Origin: Bacteroidota bacterium
GTDB taxonomy: Bacteria > Bacteroidota > Bacteroidia > Chitinophagales > Chitinophagaceae
Direction: 5' to 3'
NCBI GenBank assembly: GCA_023392185.1
Contig: JAEVZP010000014.1
Span: forward strand, 1-11,285
DNA length: 11,285 bases
Positions within the stretch are counted from its first letter, which is position 1. Every line of letters begins with the position of its first letter. Positions 5,794-11,285 of the stretch are shown here, piece by piece. The notes under the pieces were generated by a model. The model saw only the letters and a list, made by a program, of their open reading frames with translations, was not told the origin of the DNA and searched no databases. Both the position numbers and the translations under genes were made by a program.

Positions 5794-7611
5794 ATGAAAA
5801 AACACCTACTTCTCGCTATTGGATTGCTTACGGGCACTTTTGGAGCCCAGGCGCAGCTGGCACCCTGCCAACTGACGGTGACCAAGTCGGGCACTGGTAT
5901 GACACGCACCTATACAGCTGCTTCGGCAACCGCCGGTCCGCAATATAACATTTCCATTTACGGGAATTATCAGGGGCTCCTGAGCAGCGGTTCTGCTAAC
6001 GTTCTCAGCTACACCTATACGCAGCCGGGCTATTATAATATTGCCGTAGATGTGAGCAGCGCTACCTGTACCGACTCGGCTTATTTTACGGATACGGTAG
6101 TCGGACCCATTAACTGCAGCACCCTGACTCACAACCTGAGTGCTTCCGGCTCCGGCGCCACCTTCTACTTTTTCCGGAGTGGCGCAGCGGCCGGTAATAT
6201 GCCGTACTTTACAGCTGCCACGACCTATAGCTACGGCGACGGTACCAGCGGCACGACCAACAGCCATACTTACACCGCTACCGGCTCGTATCTGGTTACA
6301 GCTACAACCGTGCTGAGCAGTTCCAATTATGGGTCCTGTACATTCACCGACACCGTTACGGTCCATGCAACAACCGGCAGTGCTCCGTCTTTCAACTGCG
6401 CCAACGCGCACGCTGGATTTACCCACACCAACAGTGGTGCCACTTTCACCTTCAACAACACTACCACCTACCCATCGACACCAGGCGTAACGGTTACTTA
6501 TGTCTGGAGCGGTGACGGCGGCTTTACCGCAACCGGAGCCGGCAGTAAAACCTTTACCTATTCTCAGAATGGTACTTACAATGTCGAACTGCGTGCCTAC
6601 TGGAAGTATAACGGCATTGTTTTATGCACCGACAGTATGCTTCAAGCCGTTACCGTGAATACCTATCCGCCCTCACCCAATGTAATCACGACGGCAGTGG
6701 TTTGGGACAGCACAATAAATGCGGCCGGTGCTTCGGTCAAAATCTGGCTTATCGAATACGATTCGACCCTGCAGTCGCTCTCGGCAGTGGATTCGGCTCT
6801 TGTTCCGGCACAGGCGAATATCCCCTATGTTGTTCATGATTTCACCGGGAAACCAGCCGGTAGCTACCGCATAAAGGCCCACATGATCAATCAACCGGCG
6901 TCCTGGACAACCGGCTTTTTACCCACTTATGCCACTAATGCAGCCTACTGGAGCCATGCAAGGGTGTTGAACCATAGCGGAGCAACCGTTTATGGCACCG
7001 TTAGGCTACAGCAAGGAACGCCTTTGAATGGTCCGGGATTCGTTGGGGGCCTTATCCTGCAAGGCGCAAATAAGGGCACCGCAGCCGGAGACCCGATGGG
7101 GGCAATCACCGTATTGCTGCGTGATGCCAACGGCACACCGGTAGCCAGCACCGAAACCGACGCCGACGGCCTGTACAGTTTTGCCCAGGTGCCATTAGGT
7201 CATTACACCGTTTATCCCGAAGAGCTGAATTATGAAACAATACCGTCTTCAGTAATCGGGGTGACGGCAGCCAACCCACGCAGCACCGGAAACGACTTTC
7301 TGCGAGAAGTATTTGCCCGGAAAATCCACCCGGCAAGCCTCTCGGTTACTTCTTCCGCAAAGACAACTGGCATTACCATTAGCCCCAACCCGGCCCGGGA
7401 GCAGCTGACCCTTCAGTTTGCAACTGCCCCAACGAAGGGTACACAGCTGCAACTCTTCAATCTCTCCGGTCAGCTGGTGCAATCCGTCACTGTTCGCGAT
7501 GCGCAGCAAACGCACCACCTGAACCTAAGCGGACTGCCGGCCGGGAACTACCTGTTGCACCTTCCCGGCAGCGAAGGAAAGGACGTGTATCAGATCACGG
7601 TGCAGCCCTAA
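5794..7611 (+). CDS. large secreted PKD-repeat protein with T9SS type A sorting domain
   Basis: A 605-residue secreted cell-surface protein. It has a signal peptide (MKKHLLLAIGLLTGTFGAQA, cleavage after residue 20). Three PKD/Ig-like beta repeats follow at about 25-100, 105-190 and 200-290, recognisable by YSYGDGTSGTT, HTYTATGSYLVTA and FTYSQNGTYNVEL and by paired cysteines. A middle region (about 295-435) ends in GPGFVGGLILQGANKGT. An SdrD/carboxypeptidase-like Ig fold lies at about 436-500 (ITVLLRDANGTPV, TDADGLYSFAQVPLGHYTVYP). The last ~80 residues are the type IX sorting domain: ITISPNPAREQLTLQF, LQLFNLSGQLV, LNLSGLPAGNYLLHL. No catalytic motif is seen; adhesion or a structural surface role is inferred. 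It is very rich in Thr, Ser, Gly and Tyr. It appears monocistronic, with a terminator at 7635-7681. Confidence 0.92.
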   Translation: MKKHLLLAIGLLTGTFGAQAQLAPCQLTVTKSGTGMTRTYTAASATAGPQYNISIYGNYQGLLSSGSANVLSYTYTQPGYYNIAVDVSSATCTDSAYFTDTVVGPINCSTLTHNLSASGSGATFYFFRSGAAAGNMPYFTAATTYSYGDGTSGTTNSHTYTATGSYLVTATTVLSSSNYGSCTFTDTVTVHATTGSAPSFNCANAHAGFTHTNSGATFTFNNTTTYPSTPGVTVTYVWSGDGGFTATGAGSKTFTYSQNGTYNVELRAYWKYNGIVLCTDSMLQAVTVNTYPPSPNVITTAVVWDSTINAAGASVKIWLIEYDSTLQSLSAVDSALVPAQANIPYVVHDFTGKPAGSYRIKAHMINQPASWTTGFLPTYATNAAYWSHARVLNHSGATVYGTVRLQQGTPLNGPGFVGGLILQGANKGTAAGDPMGAITVLLRDANGTPVASTETDADGLYSFAQVPLGHYTVYPEELNYETIPSSVIGVTAANPRSTGNDFLREVFARKIHPASLSVTSSAKTTGITISPNPAREQLTLQFATAPTKGTQLQLFNLSGQLVQSVTVRDAQQTHHLNLSGLPAGNYLLHLPGSEGKDVYQITVQP

Positions 7612-7634
7612 GACTGCCTTTCTCTGTCAATCTC

Positions 7635-7681
7635 AACCCAAAAAACCGGCAGGCGTCCACCGCAAGCTGGTTTTTTGGGTT
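7635..7681 (+). terminator. rho-independent terminator of the T9SS cargo gene
   Basis: AACCCAAAAAACCGGC (7635-7650) pairs with GCTGGTTTTTTGGGTT (7666-7681); the single difference is a G-U-compatible position. The loop is 15 bases and the downstream sequence continues as TTATTATA. It starts 23 bases after the stop at 7611. Because A and T runs are on both arms it could act in either direction, but only the plus strand has an upstream gene. Confidence 0.85.
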
Positions 7682-7712
7682 TTATTATACGCTCTTTTTA
7701 CCCTTATATCGC

Positions 7713-7720
7713 TATTTTTG
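7713..7720 (+). promoter_or_regulatory. candidate -7 element of the L,D-transpeptidase gene (TATTTTTG)
   Basis: TATTTTTG is an exact TAnnTTTG match ending 11 bases before the ATG at 7732. A matching -33 TTTG is not evident; the position where it should be lies just past the terminator hairpin of the upstream gene. Confidence 0.5.
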
Positions 7721-7731
7721 TCGGCACAGTT

Positions 7732-8511
7732 ATGGTGCAGATTATCCGACGATTTCAAGCGTTTTTTACCGGGACACTCGTCCTGCTTCTGGCCTTCTCC
7801 CCTGCACGGGCGCAGGACGAAAGCACGACTTTCCGGAATTTCCAGTTTTCTTTTACCCGCGTGACCAACGCCTGGGCCAGGAACATTGACACCATTTCGC
7901 AGCTTTTTACTTCAAAAGGCATCACCTACCCGACGGCGCAGCTTTTTCTGCGCGAGTTCAAGTCGCAAAACGAACTGGAACTCTGGGCCCGCAACGATGA
8001 TACCAGCGCTTATACGCTGATCAAAACCTACAAGGTGTGTGCGCTGAGCGGTGCCCTTGGCCCCAAGCGCATGGAAGGCGACCGGCAGGTGCCGGAAGGT
8101 TTTTATTTTATTGATGACTACAACCCGAAAAGTGATTTTCACCTTTCAATGCTCGTCAACTATCCCAATTACAGCGACCGGATCCTGGGAAACAAGGTGA
8201 AGCCGGGGGGCGATATTTATATCCACGGCTCCTGCGTAACAGTAGGTTGCATTCCACTCACCGACCCGATCATCCAGGAGCTGTATGTGGTCTGTCTGTC
8301 GAGCCGCCTCGCCGGACAAACCTATATCCCGATTCACATCTTCCCCACCCGTTTTGACAAGGCCGGACTGAACTTTCTGGGCCGGGAATACAAAGACGAT
8401 GAGGAGAAACAACGCTTCTGGGTGAACCTGAAGGCCGGCTACGATTATTTTGAAAAACACCGCAAAATCCGCCCGGTGCTGTACACCACCGATGGACGCT
8501 ATGTTTTTTAA
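7732..8511 (+). CDS. murein L,D-transpeptidase, YafK/DpaA-like (YkuD domain)
   Basis: A 259-residue exported enzyme of the L,D-transpeptidase (YkuD) family, acting on peptidoglycan in the periplasm by cross-linking or by attaching or removing proteins. It has a signal peptide (MVQIIRRFQAFFTGTLVLLL, cleavage after ARAQ near residue 28). The active-site motif IHGSCVTVGCIPLTD carries His165 and catalytic Cys173; this form, with Pro-Leu-Thr-Asp rather than an Arg after the Cys, is that of the YafK/DpaA subgroup. The preceding GPKRMEGDRQVPEGFYFI is also diagnostic. A second Cys168 is present in the motif. I chose ATG 7732 because it begins directly with the signal peptide; an in-frame TTG at 7675 lies inside the terminator hairpin. 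trxB follows after 95 bases with no apparent functional link. Confidence 0.92.
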   Translation: MVQIIRRFQAFFTGTLVLLLAFSPARAQDESTTFRNFQFSFTRVTNAWARNIDTISQLFTSKGITYPTAQLFLREFKSQNELELWARNDDTSAYTLIKTYKVCALSGALGPKRMEGDRQVPEGFYFIDDYNPKSDFHLSMLVNYPNYSDRILGNKVKPGGDIYIHGSCVTVGCIPLTDPIIQELYVVCLSSRLAGQTYIPIHIFPTRFDKAGLNFLGREYKDDEEKQRFWVNLKAGYDYFEKHRKIRPVLYTTDGRYVF

Positions 8512-8571
8512 AGAAACCTCCTCGCCGGGACCCAATTTTCCGGCAACTGTCGCCTTGTTTTAATTTCTTAT

Positions 8572-8592
8572 CTGCCGGCGGCGCGCCCGCAG
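8572..8592. other. GC-rich imperfect hairpin ahead of trxB
   Basis: CTGC and GCAG plus GGCG and CGCC pair around a GCG loop with one C-C mismatch. It lies 14 bases before the trxB ATG and 60 bases after the stop of the L,D-transpeptidase gene. No T-run follows, so it is not a clear terminator; it could be a 5'-leader structure or chance in a GC-rich stretch. Confidence 0.4.
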
Positions 8593-8606
8593 GCCTTCTA
8601 TCTCCC

Positions 8607-9581
8607 ATGAACGAACACGTCCACTGCCTGATTATCGGTTCCGGTCCTGCCGGTTACACCGCTGCTATTTATGCCGCCCGTGCCAACATGAAGCCGGTCC
8701 TGTATCAGGGCCTGCAACCCGGCGGGCAACTAACCATCACCACCGATGTAGAAAACTTCCCCGGCTACCCTGAAGGGGTTATGGGGCCGCAGATGATGGT
8801 GGATTTTGAACAGCAGGCCAAGCGCATGGGTGCCGATATCCGCTGGGGCATGGCAACGAAAGTAGACTTTCTGTGTCGCCCCTTTAAGGTTGAGATCGAC
8901 GAAGAAAAAACCATTGAAGCAGATACCATTATTATTGCCACCGGCGCTTCGGCCAAATGGCTCGGCATCGAGTCGGAGCAACGCCTCAACGGCTATGGTG
9001 TGAGCGCCTGCGCGGTGTGTGATGGCTTTTTCTTTAAAGGGAAAGAAGTGGCCATTGTCGGCGCGGGCGACACGGCTTGCGAAGAAGCCCTGTATCTGTC
9101 CAAGATCTGCTCCAACGTGCACATGATTATCCGCAAGGATCAGAACGGCATGCGCGCCAGCAAGGTGATGCAGGCCCGCGTCCTGGCAACGCCCAATATC
9201 AAAACCTATTTCAACAGCGAAACCGACGAGGTGCTGGGCGATAAAAAGGTAGAAGGCGTACGCATCAAAAACAACACAGACGGCAGCACGCAGGAAATTC
9301 CGGTAAGCGCTTTTTTTGTGGCCATTGGCCACCAGCCCAACAGCGATATTTTTAAAGGCTGGCTCGAGATGGATGAAAGCGGCTATATCCTCACCAAGCC
9401 CGGCACGGCGCAAACCAATGTTCCCGGTGTATTTGCCTGCGGCGACGTGCAGGACAATATCTACCGGCAGGCCGTGACGGCAGCCGGCAGCGGTTGCATG
9501 GCCGCCCTCGATGCCGAACGCTGGCTGGGTGCGCAGGAAACGCCCGTTGCCGTTGGCGAAGACGTGGCCTCTGAGGCATAA
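8607..9581 (+). CDS. trxB: thioredoxin reductase (NADPH)
   Basis: A 324-residue low-molecular-weight thioredoxin reductase, a cytoplasmic flavoenzyme passing electrons from NADPH through FAD to thioredoxin. The FAD-binding start is IIGSGPAGYTAAIYAARA (9-26). The redox-active disulfide is CAVCDG (Cys135, Cys138). The NADPH-binding Rossmann motif is IVGAGDTACEEALYLS. The final FAD contact is VPGVFACGDVQD with IYRQAVTAAGSGCMAA. The NADPH 2'-phosphate segment, HRRDGFRAEK in E. coli, reads IRKDQNGMRASK here, with the His replaced and about two residues inserted. The C-terminal 15 residues form an acidic extension. ATG 8607 begins the domain without extra residues. The gene ends in the strong hairpin at 9598-9655. 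Confidence 0.96.
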   Translation: MNEHVHCLIIGSGPAGYTAAIYAARANMKPVLYQGLQPGGQLTITTDVENFPGYPEGVMGPQMMVDFEQQAKRMGADIRWGMATKVDFLCRPFKVEIDEEKTIEADTIIIATGASAKWLGIESEQRLNGYGVSACAVCDGFFFKGKEVAIVGAGDTACEEALYLSKICSNVHMIIRKDQNGMRASKVMQARVLATPNIKTYFNSETDEVLGDKKVEGVRIKNNTDGSTQEIPVSAFFVAIGHQPNSDIFKGWLEMDESGYILTKPGTAQTNVPGVFACGDVQDNIYRQAVTAAGSGCMAALDAERWLGAQETPVAVGEDVASEA

Positions 9582-9597
9582 CTCAGCTGATCTATCC

Positions 9598-9655
9598 TCG
9601 CAATTAAAAAACCGGTTTGACCGCCAGTGCGGTCAAACCGGTTTTTTAATTGCGA
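9598..9655. terminator. 27-bp perfect hairpin, bidirectional terminator between trxB and the FKBP gene
   Basis: Bases 9598-9624 and 9629-9655 are exact reverse complements around a CAGT loop. The core AAAAAACCGGTTTGACCGC / GCGGTCAAACCGGTTTTTT puts an A-run on one arm and a T-run on the other, as expected for a terminator working on both strands. It starts 17 bases after the trxB stop. The convergent FKBP gene ends 94 bases further at 9749. Confidence 0.92.
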
Positions 9656-9657
9656 AA

Positions 9658-9669
9658 ATTTCCGGAAAT
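9658..9669. repeat. ATTTCCGGAAAT palindromic word beside the trxB terminator
   Basis: A 12-base perfect palindrome lying two bases past the trxB terminator hairpin. The same word forms the core of the 56-bp palindrome (overlapping copies at 1001-1012 and 1011-1022), and a one-base variant occurs at 482-493 upstream of the broken heme-binding gene. Confidence 0.5.
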
Positions 9670-9748
9670 CCAGCCTTTCCAAAATTCCTTTTATCCAAAT
9701 CGGCGGCTGCCGGCAAGCTTTATCTCCAGCCTTTCGTTCGCGGGCTGC

Positions 9749-10225
9749 TTAACGCACCCGGTGAAGTTTGATTTTGAAAATGAGGATGGATTGTGCCGGG
9801 ATGTCGCCGGTTGCGGCGTCGCCATAACCCAGCGAAGGCGGCAGATACAGCGTGATCGTGCCGCCCGCGCCGATTTTGGGCAGTCCCATTTGCCAGCCGG
9901 TAATCAGCTGCGAGAGGTTAAAGGAAATGTTTTGCGCCGCATCGAAAGGCGTCCCGTCTGTCAACCGTCCTTCATAGTCCACCGTTACATCAGAGCACGG
10001 ATTGGGCGCGGGTCCCGTGCCGGGTTTTTCGATGGTATAAAAATAGCCCAGCGAGTCTTCCTGTGCGACAATACCCTTTTGGTCTATATAACGGCGCAGG
10101 GCCTCCGTTTCCGTAAGGATAGCCCGGCTCATTACCGGCGGGCACTCCCGGCGCTGTTGCGACCCGCAGGCAGTGCATACCAGCGCGCAACCAAGGAACA
10201 GGAGCAGGTTCTTCAAAAACTCCAT
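9749..10225 (-). CDS. FKBP-type peptidyl-prolyl cis-trans isomerase, lipoprotein
   Basis: A 158-residue protein with a lipoprotein-type signal (MEFLKNLLLFLGCALVCTAC, lipid-modified Cys probably the one before GSQQ) and an FKBP domain in the last ~90 residues. It would catalyse proline isomerisation and assist folding in the periplasm or on a membrane. Domain signs are VTVDYEGRLTDGTPFD, LITGWQMGLPKIGAGG, ITLYLPPSLGYGD, IPAQSILIFKIKL; the active-site Trp and the Tyr/Phe/Asp positions are present. The middle, about residues 30-65, is a linker with no recognised domain. I chose ATG 10225; an in-frame GTG at 10234 would add three residues. It lies 21 bases after the stop of the upstream lipoprotein gene, so the two probably form an operon. 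Confidence 0.92.
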   Translation of the reverse strand: MEFLKNLLLFLGCALVCTACGSQQRRECPPVMSRAILTETEALRRYIDQKGIVAQEDSLGYFYTIEKPGTGPAPNPCSDVTVDYEGRLTDGTPFDAAQNISFNLSQLITGWQMGLPKIGAGGTITLYLPPSLGYGDAATGDIPAQSILIFKIKLHRVR

Positions 10226-10246
10226 CAGATACACAAGCCGGAATCG

Positions 10247-10813
10247 CTAGCGTCTTTTAACCCAGAAAGTGCCGTTGGTAATTTCGACCACATCGTTGGT
10301 ATCAACCGTGTTCAACTGACGGGCCATTTTACCGGAAAAAGAGCCCTTTAGCGTGGTGGCGTCCTGCTGGCTGAACTCCAGGGTCATCGCGCCGCCCCGG
10401 GTACCGGGCACCTGATTGGAGTATACCCGTCCGGTGGGGTTGTCCGGATCGGAAAAATCGGTGAAAGTGAGCGCAAAAACAACAGAATCTTTGCTGGTAA
10501 ATACAGTCTTGGACGTATCTATATAAGGCATTTGAATGACGAGCGTCTGATACGTGCTGTCGGGCATAGCCAGGGAGCCGTAGATCTGGCGCAGCGCAGA
10601 AACGCCTCCAATAGCCGTATCCTTCCAGTAAGCATCCTTGATACGCACTTTCTCCTGCCAGAGGTTATAGCGGATCTGCCCTTCGTTGGCCGTGCCGAGC
10701 GGCAGAAGCGGATTGTCCAGGTTGTTACCGCCGGGGAGGGTATTGTATTCCTTACCACAGGAAGCAATCGTAAGCAGTGCAGCGCCCGCTGCGAGGATGC
10801 GTAGAACTTTCAT
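10247..10813 (-). CDS. lipoprotein of unknown function
   Basis: A 188-residue lipoprotein starting at ATG 10813 with signal MKVLRILAAGAALLTIASC; the lipobox IASC puts the lipid on Cys19. The mature part begins GKEYNTLPGG and is a beta-rich domain (VVFALTFTDF, GGAMTLEFSQ, LKGSFSGKMARQL, VVEITNGTFWVKRR). I do not recognise a family; the pattern of a short 'effect size' beta sandwich suggests a Bacteroidota surface or periplasmic protein. A longer form from GTG 10846 is possible but has no signal-peptide advantage. It is upstream of, and probably co-transcribed with, the FKBP lipoprotein gene. A weak -7-like TATCTTTA lies 17 bases before the ATG. Confidence 0.75.
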   Translation of the reverse strand: MKVLRILAAGAALLTIASCGKEYNTLPGGNNLDNPLLPLGTANEGQIRYNLWQEKVRIKDAYWKDTAIGGVSALRQIYGSLAMPDSTYQTLVIQMPYIDTSKTVFTSKDSVVFALTFTDFSDPDNPTGRVYSNQVPGTRGGAMTLEFSQQDATTLKGSFSGKMARQLNTVDTNDVVEITNGTFWVKRR

Positions 10814-10874
10814 GATTTTCTTGAACGGCTTAAAGATAATCGGCACGGCCTGAATTTGCGAAGCCTTCAGGGCC

Positions 10875-10882
10875 TATTTTTG
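10875..10882 (+). promoter_or_regulatory. candidate -7 element for the DUF5686-like gene (TATTTTTG)
   Basis: Exact TAnnTTTG match ending seven bases before the ATG at 10890. A TTTG lies 16 bases upstream of it, a little closer than the usual 19-21. It faces the plus-strand gene and sits in the 76-base divergent gap between that gene and the minus-strand lipoprotein gene. Confidence 0.5.
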
Positions 10883-10889
10883 AAAATCC

Positions 10890-11285
10890 ATGACACGGTT
10901 GCGGCTCTTGCTTCTCTTTTGCACCCTTTGCGGGCTCTCTCCGCGGCTTGCGGCCCAAGCCCTTGCGCAGCTCCGGGGCATAGTAAAAGACGCTCAGACG
11001 GGCAAGGGCGTTCCTTTCGCCAGCCTGAAGCTGGTGCCGGGAAACGAAGGCGCCGTGGCCGACCTGGCCGGCAACTTTGTTTTGCCCCTGCCCGCCGGAA
11101 AACACCCCGCGCTGGAAGTCTCGAGCATCGGGTATCAGACGCAGAAATTTCCACTTTCCGGAAAAGAAGCCTCCCTTACCATCCGGTTGCAGCCCGCCCG
11201 CGAGGCCGAGCTGGCAGAAGTGCGGATCGCTTCGCCGATGCCCAAAATCCGCCGCTTACTGAACGCTGCCCTGGCAGCCCGCAAC
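10890..11285 (+). CDS. N-terminal part of a DUF5686-like protein with carboxypeptidase-like regulatory domain (3' end outside window)
   Basis: The frame from ATG 10890 stays open to the last base (132 codons). It begins with a signal peptide (MTRLRLLLLFCTLCGLSPRL, cleavage likely near AAQ). A carboxypeptidase-like regulatory Ig fold follows: LRGIVKDAQTGKGVPFASLKL, split here as GIVKDAQTGKGVPFA and SLKLVPG, then VADLAGNFVLPLPAG and LEVSSIGYQTQ, with TIRLQP closing it. The last visible stretch, IRRLLNAALAARN, fits the start of DUF5686, where this helix precedes a beta-barrel outer-membrane part. That assignment rests on domain order and the short helix, because the barrel is beyond the window. 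The role is unknown; such proteins are outer-membrane proteins of Bacteroidota. The divergent neighbour is the lipoprotein gene at 10813. Confidence 0.8.
   Translation, partial: MTRLRLLLLFCTLCGLSPRLAAQALAQLRGIVKDAQTGKGVPFASLKLVPGNEGAVADLAGNFVLPLPAGKHPALEVSSIGYQTQKFPLSGKEASLTIRLQPAREAELAEVRIASPMPKIRRLLNAALAARN

Noticed and set aside
5806..6426. 206-residue minus-strand frame opposite the T9SS cargo gene
   Set aside because: Antisense to the signal peptide and PKD repeats; low-complexity composition mirrors the Thr/Gly-rich plus-strand coding.
7675..7731. Earlier TTG start for the L,D-transpeptidase
   Set aside because: It lies inside the terminator hairpin of the upstream gene and would place 19 residues before the signal peptide; ATG 7732 fits better.
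8730..9413. 227-residue minus-strand frame opposite trxB
   Set aside because: Fully antisense to a well-supported gene, with no recognisable motif; long antisense frames are common in codon-biased genes of this composition.
10814..10846. GTG start extending the lipoprotein by 11 residues
   Set aside because: The ATG at 10813 begins a compact lipoprotein signal; the extension adds lysines and a Phe-rich stretch ahead of it without need.
1..11285. A previously undescribed defence, mobile or biosynthetic system
   Set aside because: The genes are housekeeping or envelope genes in independent units; no transposase, integrase, nuclease, toxin-antitoxin pair or biosynthetic cluster is visible.

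Overview
The window looks like an ordinary chromosomal stretch from a Bacteroidota bacterium, most likely a member of Chitinophagaceae or a close relative. The clues are a type IX secretion (T9SS) C-terminal sorting domain, a CHU_C/gliding-motility-type C-terminal domain, DUF2851 and DUF5686-like proteins, a YafK-type L,D-transpeptidase, no clear Shine-Dalgarno sequences, and several matches to the Bacteroidota -7 promoter element TAnnTTTG. The family calls are from sequence recognition only; no database search was possible.

Layout. 1-423 (+) is the 3' end of a large secreted protein with a CHU_C-type (T9SS type B) end. 510-1039 (+) is a broken heme-binding-domain gene, with a one-base frameshift and a lost CxxCH cysteine. 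It runs into a perfect 56-bp palindrome. 1040-1371 holds no gene but several hairpin-forming repeat elements. On the minus strand, lipA (lipoyl synthase, 1372-2304) follows a secreted protein of unknown function (2326-3177). An OsmC-like peroxidase (3262-3675, +) converges on and overlaps a DUF2851 gene (3652-4932, -). rplS (5117-5497, -) has its own promoter and a strong terminator. On the plus strand come a 605-aa PKD/T9SS cell-surface protein (5794-7611) with a terminator, an L,D-transpeptidase (7732-8511) and trxB (8607-9581). trxB ends in a 27-bp perfect hairpin shared with a convergent minus-strand pair of lipoprotein genes: an FKBP-type prolyl isomerase (9749-10225) and an unknown lipoprotein (10247-10813). 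The window ends in the 5' part of a DUF5686-like TonB-family-associated protein (10890 onward, +).

How the genes relate. There is no single pathway. lipA, rplS and trxB are housekeeping genes, OsmC and TrxB act in thiol/peroxide homeostasis, and the L,D-transpeptidase, the lipoproteins and the T9SS cargo are envelope functions. I found no defence island, prophage, CRISPR array, transposase or other evident new system. The most unusual material is the repeat-rich region at 984-1338 beside the decaying heme-binding gene, and the repeated placement of the -7 promoter element only 7-11 bases before start codons.
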